NCBI GenBank assembly: GCA_902582235.1
Contig: CACHQX010000005.1
Span: forward strand, 1 to 64,000
Length of the DNA stretch: 64,000 nucleotides
Direction: 5' to 3'
Origin: an uncultured Pelagibacteraceae bacterium
GTDB taxonomy: Bacteria; Pseudomonadota; Alphaproteobacteria; Pelagibacterales; Pelagibacteraceae
Shown: positions 47,664 through 55,383 of the stretch, one piece after another
How positions within the stretch are numbered: position 1 is the first letter of the stretch
How the letters are laid out: each line of letters begins with the position of its first letter
Position numbers and translations under genes: made by a program
The notes under the pieces: generated by a model
What the model was told of the DNA's origin: nothing
Seen by the model: the letters and a program-made list of their open reading frames with translations, nothing else
Database searches by the model: none

Positions 47664-48268
47664 TAATGTGACCATATATCATCTGAAAATGATGCTAAAT
47701 CTAAATTCACTCTAGTATTAATAAACTTTAAACAATCTTCATATAAATGATATCTTTTTTCTCTTTTAAGAATTTTTGTAAGTGCAGAATTTATTTTATG
47801 CAGATACAAAACATCATTTGCACAATATTTTATTTGAGCCTGAGATAATTCACCTCCAAAATCAGAACTTTGAAACTGCTTACTAATGTCGATACCAACA
47901 AATTCTTTAATTAAATCTTTCAACCCATGTCTATCAGTGTAAGATCTTGCAAGTTTTGATTGAAGCTTGGTGTCCTCTATATTATTTACATCTACCAAAA
48001 GGTACTTTTTAATAAAAGCAAGATCTGCTCTAGCAAAGTGGAAAATTTTTTTAATTGATTTATCTGATAATATTTTTTTTAAAACAGGAGCTTTATATTC
48101 ATTTCTATCAAGTTGAATTATATGTGCATCAGAATTTCCTGATGAAATTTGAACTAAGCACAACTTATCTCTTTGGAAATTTAATCCCATAAACTCGCAG
48201 TCAACGGCGATACTATTGCCAACCTGAAGATCTTCTGGTAAATCTGTTTTGTGAACTTTTATATCCAT
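47663..48268 (-). CDS. rnd: Ribonuclease D, exonuclease domain only
   Basis: This 3'-5' exoribonuclease trims tRNA and other RNA ends. The 201-residue product starts at MDIKVHKTDLPED. It shows the DEDDy motifs: IAVDCEFMGL near residue 20, FHFARADLAFI near 85, and the late Asp and Tyr in CANDVLYLHKI near 160. The HRDC domains of E. coli RNase D are missing, giving the short alphaproteobacterial form. It is divergent from the NDUFA9-like gene, 20 bp away. Confidence 0.9.
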   Translation of the reverse strand: MDIKVHKTDLPEDLQVGNSIAVDCEFMGLNFQRDKLCLVQISSGNSDAHIIQLDRNEYKAPVLKKILSDKSIKKIFHFARADLAFIKKYLLVDVNNIEDTKLQSKLARSYTDRHGLKDLIKEFVGIDISKQFQSSDFGGELSQAQIKYCANDVLYLHKINSALTKILKREKRYHLYEDCLKFINTRVNLDLASFSDDIWSH

Positions 48269-48288
48269 AAAATTGTAATTATTTATAT

Positions 48289-49242
48289 ATGAAACCAAAA
48301 AATTGTCTAATTTTTGGCGCATCTGGCCAAATCGGTAGAAATCTGATTAGGAGTTTGACAAAGAATAATATTAAAGTAACTGCATTAACAAGAAATGTTC
48401 ATCAAAAAGGCTATATACTAAAAACCCAAGCTAATCCTGGATATCTTGAAATAGTTGAGGGAAGCATTTTTGATCATGAACTGATTGAAAAGTTATTTAG
48501 CAATGCTGATTTATGTGTGAATTTAGTTGGTATATTATTTGAAAAAGGTAAAAATAATTTTAATAACATACACACTGAATTTCCAAAAATGATTTCAAGG
48601 TACGCATCGACTTACAAATTGGAAAAATTTGTACACTTATCTGCTCTTGGTATTGAAAATGCAAAAGACTCTATTTATGCTCAAAGTAAATTAAAAGGTG
48701 AAAAAGAAATTTTAAGTAACTTCAATAAGGCTGTAATTGTGAGACCATCTATAGTATATTCTGTCGACGATAATTTTACCACCCAATTAATGACTTTGTT
48801 GAGATTGTTGCCTATTTTTCCAATTTACTATAATGGTAAAACAAAGTTTAGACCTATTTTTTGTTCAGATTTAACAAATTCTATAACTCAAATAATAAAC
48901 AATGATATTAAAGAAAATATTATCGAATTTGTTGGCCCAGAGGAAATGTCTTTTAAAGAAATATTAGAAAAACTCCTTTTTTTAATAGAAAAAAAAAGGC
49001 TTTTACTTCCAATGCCAATCTCTCTAGCTAGAATGACTGCACATATTTTCGAAATTTTACCAAAGCCACTCATCACAAATGATCAGCTTAATTTGTTAAA
49101 ATATGATAATGTTTTATCTGGGAAATATAAAAGCAATATTGATTTTGACTTTAATTGTACATCAAGATTTATAGATGAGGTAAATAAATATTCTTATATG
49201 TGGAAAAATGAAGGAGAGTATTCTAAAAAAAGGGTAGGTTGA
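48289..49242 (+). CDS. NAD(P)-binding NDUFA9-like protein
   Basis: The 317-residue product is an atypical short-chain dehydrogenase. It begins CLIFGASGQIGRNLIRSL (a GxxGxxG Rossmann loop), has VNLVGILFEKGKNNF near residue 78, and the YAQSKLKGEK segment near 130 in place of the catalytic YxxxK (A/S-rich). This matches the bacterial homologue of complex I subunit NDUFA9, which binds NADPH structurally. A direct role in complex I here is inference. The SHOCT gene follows. Confidence 0.82.
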   Translation: MKPKNCLIFGASGQIGRNLIRSLTKNNIKVTALTRNVHQKGYILKTQANPGYLEIVEGSIFDHELIEKLFSNADLCVNLVGILFEKGKNNFNNIHTEFPKMISRYASTYKLEKFVHLSALGIENAKDSIYAQSKLKGEKEILSNFNKAVIVRPSIVYSVDDNFTTQLMTLLRLLPIFPIYYNGKTKFRPIFCSDLTNSITQIINNDIKENIIEFVGPEEMSFKEILEKLLFLIEKKRLLLPMPISLARMTAHIFEILPKPLITNDQLNLLKYDNVLSGKYKSNIDFDFNCTSRFIDEVNKYSYMWKNEGEYSKKRVG

Positions 49243-49247
49243 TTTTT

Positions 49248-49499
49248 ATGGTTACATCTATAGTTTATACTTTGATCGGTTTAATACTGTGCTTTGTTTT
49301 ATATATCGCTTTTAGAGCCATTAATACTGGCATGGAAGCTAAAAAAGCTAATAAAGATTTAGAGAACTCTAATAATATTAGTTTAGACAATCAAGAGGAC
49401 CTTGTTAAAAAACTCACTGAGTTAAAAGAATTACACGAAAAAAAAATATTGAGTGATGAGGAGTTTGCCGCTGCTAAGAAGAAAATATTAGGCGAATAA
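49248..49499 (+). CDS. SHOCT-domain membrane protein
   Basis: The 83-residue product has an N-terminal membrane helix (residues 4-24, IVYTLIGLILCFVLYIAF). After a polar linker comes a C-terminal SHOCT motif (KLTELKELHEKKILSDEEFA). I prefer the ATG at 49248 to the TTG at 49239, which would overlap the upstream gene. The domain often marks small oligomerising proteins. The function is unknown. gcrA is convergent, 1 bp away. Confidence 0.75.
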   Translation: MVTSIVYTLIGLILCFVLYIAFRAINTGMEAKKANKDLENSNNISLDNQEDLVKKLTELKELHEKKILSDEEFAAAKKKILGE

Positions 49500-49500
49500 T

Positions 49501-50001
49501 TTAAGCCGACTTTATCTTTCTTTTAATAAATTTGGGCACTTCATTGTCCTTGTCTTTATCTAAAACATCTTCTTTTCTATTTTTTGGCTGAAAAGCATAC
49601 AGCAAATGAAGTTTACAATATGAAAAATCTTTTAATGAAGTTCTGCCACAAAAGTAAAAATTATCCTCGTTGGGATGTCCAATTGGCCATTTACAGGAAT
49701 TTTCATCAAGCTCCTCAAGCTGCTTAGGATTTTCAGGTTCAAAATCTTTGTCTATAATTAAAGATTTAAATTTACCCCTTCTAAAATTTTTTCGAGAGAT
49801 TTTATTTTCATTATCATTGTTATTAGTTGTTGCAGATGAGCTTTTTTTTGTTTGAATTTTTCCTGATAAATTCAATCTATGGGCTTTACCAATAACCGCA
49901 TTTCTAGTTACACCGCCAAGTATCTGAGCAATTTCGCTAGCAGTGTTTCCCTTACCCCATAATTCTTTAAGTTTTTCTACTTTTTCTGGCGTCCAACTCA
50001 T
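49501..50001 (-). CDS. gcrA: Cell cycle regulator GcrA
   Basis: GcrA is a sigma70-associated activator that reads adenine-methylated GANTC sites in alphaproteobacteria. The 166-residue product starts MSWTPEKVEKLKELWGKGNT and continues into the helix-turn-helix EIAQILGGVTRNAVIGKAHR. A variable Lys-rich linker follows. The C-terminal sigma-binding region has CKWPIGHP near 110 and FCGRTSLKDFSYCKLH near 125. Two perfect palindromes lie just upstream. ccrM is not in the window. Confidence 0.94.
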   Translation of the reverse strand: MSWTPEKVEKLKELWGKGNTASEIAQILGGVTRNAVIGKAHRLNLSGKIQTKKSSSATTNNNDNENKISRKNFRRGKFKSLIIDKDFEPENPKQLEELDENSCKWPIGHPNEDNFYFCGRTSLKDFSYCKLHLLYAFQPKNRKEDVLDKDKDNEVPKFIKRKIKSA

Positions 50002-50004
50002 TAC

Positions 50005-50048
50005 AATATTTAGTAAATATTAAATATAAATTACTATATATAGTAATT
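50005..50048. promoter_or_regulatory. Two palindromes between gcrA and the ABC-2 permease gene
   Basis: AATATTTA-G-TAAATATT (50005-50021) and AATTACTATATATAGTAATT (50029-50048, a perfect 20-bp inverted repeat) lie within 47 bp of the gcrA start. Paired dyads in a divergent promoter region are typical operator or promoter architecture. Low-complexity AT DNA makes such repeats more likely by chance, but two back to back are notable. Confidence 0.5.
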
Positions 50049-50122
50049 CATAATATGCTAACTAAAACAAGTATTTTCTTTAATTTCTTAACAATTTTTT
50101 AAAAAGAAAATTATAAGTACTT

Positions 50123-50935
50123 ATGGTTGAACTTAATAAAAAATATAAAATTGGAGTAAGAAGATTTAGCCTTATTAATTGGATAGGTTTTTACTCTCTG
50201 TACAAAAAAGAGACACTTCGTTTTCTGATTGTATCTGGTCAAACAATTTTAGGACCAGTAGTTACAGCAATTTTATTTTTAATGGTCATTTCTCTTGCAT
50301 TGGGTGAAAATAGAGGAGTAGTTCTTGGAGTTCCTTTTGTGGAATTCTTAGCACCAGGATTAATTAGTATGCAAATAATTCAACAATCTTTTGCACATTC
50401 TTCATCCTCAATACTATCTGGAAAAATGATGGGAAACATTGTGGATTTGGTAGGAAGTCCGCTTTCAGCACTCGAGGTAACACTTGCTGTAATTTTCGCC
50501 TCAATTACAAGGTCTATTATGATAAGTTTTTTATCAATTTTAGTATTTAGTATTTTTATAGATATCCGTCTTGAAAATGCCCTATTCTTCATAGTTTTTT
50601 TATTTCTGTCATCTTTTTCGATGGGAGCAATGGGTTTTATAGCAGGTATGTGGTCTGATAAATGGGAAAATATGGCTACAGTAACTAATTTTATAATCGT
50701 ACCAATGTCTTTTTTATCTGGTACTTTTTACTCTATAAATAGACTTCCCGAAATCTTACAAAAAATAAGTTTGATAAATCCTTTCTTTCATATGATTGAT
50801 GGATTGAGATTTTCCTTTATCGGAAGTAGCGATGGTTCAATTAAATTTGGTCTTATATATTTATTTTTATTTAGTTTAATTATATGGTTCATATCATTTC
50901 TCCTTTATAAAAAAGGATACAAAATTAGAAATTAA
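50123..50935 (+). CDS. ABC-2 type transporter permease
   Basis: The 270-residue product is an ABC-2 family inner-membrane permease with about six helices. It includes SGQTILGPVVTAILFLMVIS near residue 40 and LAPGLISMQIIQQSF near 85. The conserved signature region IIVPMSFLSGTFYSINRLPE near 190 is followed by NPFFHMIDGLRFSF near 215. Such permeases pair with a separate ATPase to export polysaccharide, lipid or drugs. No ATPase gene is adjacent. It ends directly at the argD start. Confidence 0.88.
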   Translation: MVELNKKYKIGVRRFSLINWIGFYSLYKKETLRFLIVSGQTILGPVVTAILFLMVISLALGENRGVVLGVPFVEFLAPGLISMQIIQQSFAHSSSSILSGKMMGNIVDLVGSPLSALEVTLAVIFASITRSIMISFLSILVFSIFIDIRLENALFFIVFLFLSSFSMGAMGFIAGMWSDKWENMATVTNFIIVPMSFLSGTFYSINRLPEILQKISLINPFFHMIDGLRFSFIGSSDGSIKFGLIYLFLFSLIIWFISFLLYKKGYKIRN

Positions 50936-52099
50936 ATGACATTTTTAGCGAACAATTATAATAGAAAAAAAATTTCTTTCAAAAAGGGCACTGGAAGCTA
51001 TTTAGTTGCCACAAACGGTAAGAAATATTTAGATTTTTGCTCGGGAATTGCGGTTAATAGTTTAGGTCACGCCAATCCAAGATTAGTAAAAGCTTTATAT
51101 AATCAAGCGAAAAAAGTTTGGCACGTTTCAAACGCTTTTACTATTCCTGAGGGAGAGATGTTAGCAAAAAAATTGGTCAAAAAAACTTTTGCGGACTCAG
51201 TGATATTTCAAAACTCTGGGACTGAAGCAACAGAGGTTGCTATAAAGGTGGCAAGACGATATTTTTATTCAATTGGAAAACCAAAAAAAAATAGAATTCT
51301 TTGTGTAAAAAATTCATTTCATGGTCGAACAATAGCCGCAATTTTTGCCAGTGGATCAAAAAAAATGACTGAAGGTTTTGGCCCAAAAGTAAGTGGTTTT
51401 GATCATTTTATTTTTGGGGATCATAATTCATTGAAAAAAAGCATCACCAAAAATACAGCAGCTATTATGGTTGAGACAATTATGGGCGAAGGTGGAATAA
51501 AAGTAATACCTGACTGGTGTTTAAGAGATTTGAGAAAGTTATGTAACAAGAAAAAAATATTACTAATACTTGATGAAGTTCAATGTGGAGTTGGAAGATC
51601 AGGAGATTTTTTTGCTTTTGAAAGCTCTAAAGTAAAACCAGATATTGTTCCTATAGCAAAAGGTATAGGTGGAGGATTTCCGATTGGTGCGGTATTGATG
51701 AATAAGAAAGTTAGTAAAGCGATGGTACCTGGAACTCACGGATCAACATTTGGAGGCAATCCCTTAGCCATGTCTGTTGGAAATGAAGTAATGGATATAA
51801 TTTCAAATAAAAAATTTTTGAATAATGTAAAAAAACTTTCTAAATATTTTTTAAAAAATTTAAATATTATTAAAGATAAATATCCAAATATTATCAAACA
51901 AATTAGAGGAAAAGGTTTATTAATAGGTATCCAATTACACAAAGATCAAACTTTATTTATAAAAAAGTTGATGGAAAATAAATTACTGACTATTAAAGCA
52001 GCTGAAAATGTTATTCGTATTTTACCACCCTTGAATGTAAAGAAGAGTGAAATCGATGTAGCATTAAAAGTTATTAATAAAGTTTGCTTAGAATTTTAG
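50936..52099 (+). CDS. argD: Acetylornithine/N-succinyl-DAP aminotransferase
   Basis: This class III PLP enzyme converts N-acetylglutamate semialdehyde to N-acetylornithine and can serve the DAP route as well. The 387-residue product has YLDFCSGIAVNSLGHANP near residue 30, NSGTEATEVAIKVARRYF near 93, LILDEVQCGVGRSGDFFAFE near 205 and the PLP Lys in PIAKGIGGGFPIGAV near 240. It forms argD-argF, with 4 bp between. Confidence 0.95.
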   Translation: MTFLANNYNRKKISFKKGTGSYLVATNGKKYLDFCSGIAVNSLGHANPRLVKALYNQAKKVWHVSNAFTIPEGEMLAKKLVKKTFADSVIFQNSGTEATEVAIKVARRYFYSIGKPKKNRILCVKNSFHGRTIAAIFASGSKKMTEGFGPKVSGFDHFIFGDHNSLKKSITKNTAAIMVETIMGEGGIKVIPDWCLRDLRKLCNKKKILLILDEVQCGVGRSGDFFAFESSKVKPDIVPIAKGIGGGFPIGAVLMNKKVSKAMVPGTHGSTFGGNPLAMSVGNEVMDIISNKKFLNNVKKLSKYFLKNLNIIKDKYPNIIKQIRGKGLLIGIQLHKDQTLFIKKLMENKLLTIKAAENVIRILPPLNVKKSEIDVALKVINKVCLEF

Positions 52100-52103
52100 T
52101 TTT

Positions 52104-53033
52104 ATGAAACATTTTATTAATTTAAAAGATATATCTTCAAAAGATCTTAGAAAGATTATCTCTGATGCTAAAAACAGAAAAAGATTAAGAAAAAAACTTA
52201 GCACTCTTGAAGTTGACAAAGGATCTCCGCTTAAAGGAAAAATATTGATACAAATGTTTGAAAAACCAAGTTCAAGAACAAGAATAAGTTTTTATTTGGC
52301 AATCAAGCAGCTAGGTGGAGGGACTTTAACATTAAGATCTAATGAGCTTCATTTAGGCCAAGGAGGAGAAAGTATTACCGATACAGCCAAAGTTCTCTCT
52401 ACTTATGGAGATGGTTTTATGTTGAGAACTGATAGTGAAAAAAAAATGGAAGATTTTAAAAAATATTTATCAATACCTATTATAAATGGTTTAAGCCCTT
52501 TATCTCATCCTACACAAGTATTGTCTGATATTTTCACAGTTGAAGAAATCAAAAAAAAACCTATTTCAAAATTAAATATTTGTTGGATAGGTGACTCGAA
52601 TAATGTTTTAAATAGTTTAATAACCGCATCAGTGAAATTTTCTTTTAAGCTAAGCATTGGCTGCCCAAAAAAATTCGAACCTAGAAAAGAAGTTAGAAAC
52701 TGGGTCAAAAAAAATAATAAGGAAATTTATATTTATAATGATCCAAAAAAAGCAGTTTCTGGTGCTGACGTAATATTTTCAGATAAGGTAATTTCACTTA
52801 ACGATAAAGTGAATAAAAAAAAAAAGATCTATGCGTTTAAAAATTTTAAAATAGATAAAAAGTTGACAAGTTTAGCAAAAAAGGATTTTATTTTTTTACA
52901 TTGTTTGCCTAGAGGAAATGAAGTTTCGGAAAACGTTTTTTTGAGTAAAAACTCACATGTCTGGCAACAAGCACTTAATAGGGTTCATGTTCAAAAAAGT
53001 ATTTTATTATACTGTTTTGGAAAGTTAAGGTAA
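52104..53033 (+). CDS. argF: Ornithine carbamoyltransferase
   Basis: ArgF makes citrulline from ornithine and carbamoyl phosphate. The 309-residue product has the carbamoyl-phosphate site EKPSSRTRISFYLAIKQLGG near residue 50 (S-x-R-T-R), the HPTQVLSDIFT block near 135 and the ornithine-binding HCLPRGNEVSENVF near 270. The trailing 9 bp overlap the cytochrome c gene in convergent orientation. Confidence 0.96.
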   Translation: MKHFINLKDISSKDLRKIISDAKNRKRLRKKLSTLEVDKGSPLKGKILIQMFEKPSSRTRISFYLAIKQLGGGTLTLRSNELHLGQGGESITDTAKVLSTYGDGFMLRTDSEKKMEDFKKYLSIPIINGLSPLSHPTQVLSDIFTVEEIKKKPISKLNICWIGDSNNVLNSLITASVKFSFKLSIGCPKKFEPRKEVRNWVKKNNKEIYIYNDPKKAVSGADVIFSDKVISLNDKVNKKKKIYAFKNFKIDKKLTSLAKKDFIFLHCLPRGNEVSENVFLSKNSHVWQQALNRVHVQKSILLYCFGKLR

Positions 53034-53564
53034 CGGTAAAGGGCTATCCGAATTTTTGTTTAAATATAAAATAACTGATGCTCTATCTTTCTCTTTTCTT
53101 AAACCAGCGAATGCCATTTTAGTACCTTTTATCCAAGCTTGAGGTTTGATTAAATAACCATTCAATTCTTCAAAAGTCCAATTTTTTGTGTAAGCAACAA
53201 GTGCTTTTGAATATTTGTAATCTTCGACTACTGCAACTTTTCTTCCTACAACATTGTATAAAGCTGGTCCAATTTTGTTTCCCCCACCTGCTTGTATCGA
53301 GTGACATGCTGAACACTTTTTAAAGATTTTTTCGCCATGCGCTAGATCGGCTTGTGCCATTAAAGCCGATATATCAACTTCGACCTTCTCTTCTTTTTGA
53401 GCCACAGATTTTTTTGAAACTTCTTCAGATACCTCAACTTTATAACCAGAAACCTCTGGCTTTTCTACATTGAATAATAAGTTTGAGATTTTTCCAATAC
53501 CAATAACCAAGAGCGCAACTAACAATACAGCTGCAACTATTTTATTTATTTCAAAAGAATCCAT
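53025..53564 (-). CDS. Membrane-anchored class I cytochrome c
   Basis: The 179-residue product has an N-terminal signal-anchor (about residues 7-30) and a Glu/Lys/Val-rich linker. Its cytochrome c domain holds the heme motif FKKCSACHSI near 84 (C-x-x-C-H) and the axial Met in GTKMAFAGL near 145. This is the form of alphaproteobacterial CycM-like membrane cytochromes that feed cytochrome oxidase. It lies convergent with argF. Confidence 0.9.
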   Translation of the reverse strand: MDSFEINKIVAAVLLVALLVIGIGKISNLLFNVEKPEVSGYKVEVSEEVSKKSVAQKEEKVEVDISALMAQADLAHGEKIFKKCSACHSIQAGGGNKIGPALYNVVGRKVAVVEDYKYSKALVAYTKNWTFEELNGYLIKPQAWIKGTKMAFAGLRKEKDRASVILYLNKNSDSPLPLP

Positions 53565-53655
53565 TATTTTTTCTTAAGAACTCATATAACATGTTAATAT
53601 TAAAATAAACTAATTAAAAAATTATTTGCGTCTGTAAGACGCATTAAACTTTAAA

Positions 53656-54402
53656 ATGAATAACACAATTATCTTGATACCGTCTAGAATGAGCGCATCA
53701 AGGCTTCCAGGAAAACCTCTACTAAAAATAAATGGAATAAGCATTATTCAGCACGTATACAACAAAGCTAAGGCGACGAATTTGGGCAAAGTTTATGTTG
53801 CAACAGAGGATGCTGAAATTCAGACCGAAATTGAAAAAAATGGTGGCAATTCGATAATGACTAGTAAAAATCATAAAACAGGTACTGACAGAATTTTTGA
53901 GGCAGTAGAAAAAATTGAAGGCATAGAAAATATCAAATATGTCATCAATTTACAGGGAGACGAACCTCAAATATCAACAGAGGATATAATTAATCTTTAT
54001 AAAAACGTTAGAAAACTAAATTCAAAAATTGGTACGCTTTGTACAGATATTAAGGACAAAAAAATATTTAGTAACAAGAATATTGTAAAAGTCTCTGTAA
54101 ATGAGAATTTTCGAAAAAATAATTATTCACCAGCTTTGACTTTTTTTAGAAATGCAGAAGATTTTGACGAAAAAAACACCTATCACCACATTGGAATTTA
54201 TCAGTACGAAATCTCAACTTTAAAGAAATTTATCAATTTAAAGCAAACAGAAAATGAAAAAAAATTTAGATTGGAACAGCTACGTGCTTTAGATAATGGT
54301 ATACAGATTGATGTTGTGTATACACAAAATTCCCCAATAGGCGTAGATACAATGGATGATTTTATGGAAATTAAAAAAATAATGGAATATAAAAAAGATT
54401 AA
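53656..54402 (+). CDS. kdsB: CMP-Kdo synthetase
   Basis: KdsB activates Kdo as CMP-Kdo for lipid A core synthesis. The 248-residue product has IPSRMSASRLPGKPLLKI near residue 6 (the Arg and Lys binding loop), VATEDAEIQTEIEKNGG near 50 and INLQGDEPQIS near 98. NTYHHIGIYQY near 175 is also present. Together with kdsD and lptBC in the window it shows the cell makes Kdo-containing LPS. It is 4 bp upstream of pheA. Confidence 0.95.
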   Translation: MNNTIILIPSRMSASRLPGKPLLKINGISIIQHVYNKAKATNLGKVYVATEDAEIQTEIEKNGGNSIMTSKNHKTGTDRIFEAVEKIEGIENIKYVINLQGDEPQISTEDIINLYKNVRKLNSKIGTLCTDIKDKKIFSNKNIVKVSVNENFRKNNYSPALTFFRNAEDFDEKNTYHHIGIYQYEISTLKKFINLKQTENEKKFRLEQLRALDNGIQIDVVYTQNSPIGVDTMDDFMEIKKIMEYKKD

Positions 54403-54406
54403 ATTT

Positions 54407-55237
54407 ATGAAAATTGTATACCAAGGTTCACCAGGAGCATATTCCCACTTAGCGGCAAAAAAAATGTACCCTGATTATGAACCTATTTCGCAAAATACTT
54501 TTGAAGAATGCTTTAATCTTTGCTTAAAAAATGAGAGTTATAGAACTATTATTCCTGTAGAAAATTCAATAGCGGGAAGAGTTGCAGATATACAATATTT
54601 AATTAACAAATATAAACTTCAAATTTACGCGGAACATTTTCAACCGATCACCCATAATTTAATGATATTGCCTAGTTCAAGTATGAAAAATATATCTTCA
54701 GTAAGATCGCACACCCAAGCTATTTCACAATGTCAAAAAATTATCACAGAAAACAAGCTTGAGCCTATAATTGCAGCAGATACTGCAGGTAGTGCAAAAT
54801 ATATTAGTGATAACAAAATTAAAAATGAAGCCGCAATAGCATCTGAGCTAGCTGCTGAAATTTACAATCTGAAAATTGTAAAAAAGAATATTGAGGACAA
54901 TAAAGGGAATGTGACAAGGTTTTTAATTATGGGCAGCAAAGCTTCTCATCCAGAATTTAAGAAAAAAAATTATATTACAAGTTGTATTTTTAAAGTAAAA
55001 AATAAACCTGCCGCTCTTTATAAATGTTTAGGCGGCTTTGCTACTAATAATGTTAATTTAAGTAAATTAGAAAGCTTCTCTGATCAAAACAGTTTTGAAC
55101 AATATTTATTTATATGCGATATTTATGGACATATTGAAGATCCAAAAATCCAAAAATCTTTAGAAGAGCTCGGATTCCATACCGTTAGTTTAGATATTCT
55201 AGGAGTTTACGAAGCAAGCGAATATAGAAAAATCTAA
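54407..55237 (+). CDS. pheA: Prephenate dehydratase
   Basis: This enzyme turns prephenate into phenylpyruvate. The 276-residue monofunctional form begins YQGSPGAYSHLAAKKMYPD. It has IPVENSIAGRVADI near residue 49 and the catalytic region NKGNVTRFLIMGSKA near 165. A C-terminal ACT domain (CIFKVKNKPAALYKCLGGFA) is present for feedback control by phenylalanine. It lacks a chorismate mutase domain, which must be elsewhere. Confidence 0.94.
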   Translation: MKIVYQGSPGAYSHLAAKKMYPDYEPISQNTFEECFNLCLKNESYRTIIPVENSIAGRVADIQYLINKYKLQIYAEHFQPITHNLMILPSSSMKNISSVRSHTQAISQCQKIITENKLEPIIAADTAGSAKYISDNKIKNEAAIASELAAEIYNLKIVKKNIEDNKGNVTRFLIMGSKASHPEFKKKNYITSCIFKVKNKPAALYKCLGGFATNNVNLSKLESFSDQNSFEQYLFICDIYGHIEDPKIQKSLEELGFHTVSLDILGVYEASEYRKI

Positions 55238-55254
55238 AAATTTACAAAGTTTTG

Positions 55255-55284
55255 TTGTAGACTAGAAAATATAACTGTTATAAT
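55255..55284 (+). promoter_or_regulatory. Promoter for the SRP RNA and dnaX
   Basis: TTGTAG at 55255-55260 and a perfect TATAAT at 55279-55284 are 18 bp apart. The -10 ends 4 bp before the first base of the SRP RNA stem at 55289, which fits a start at the RNA's 5' end. Confidence 0.65.
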
Positions 55285-55288
55285 AACT

Positions 55289-55375
55289 GGGGGCCAATCA
55301 GGTGGTGGTACCACGAATCCCCCAGGCTTGAAAAAGAGCAAGGGTAATGAGTATTTACCAGGTTGATTGGTCTCC
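55289..55375 (+). ncRNA. ffs: Signal recognition particle RNA, bacterial small type
   Basis: GGGGGCCAATCA at the 5' end pairs over 12 bp with TGATTGGTCTCC at the 3' end (two G-T pairs). The apical domain IV shows CCCCCAGG, then CTT-GAAA-AAG and AGCAAGGG, with the GNRA tetraloop and the CAGG...AGCA internal loop that bind Ffh. It lacks the Alu domain, as in proteobacterial 4.5S RNA. The dnaX start is 8 nt further on, and a strong promoter precedes it. Confidence 0.88.
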
Positions 55376-55383
55376 TAAAAAAA

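Noticed and set aside
55363-55383. Earlier start for dnaX at 55363
   Set aside because: It overlaps the SRP RNA 3' stem. The start at 55384 fits DnaX length and position.
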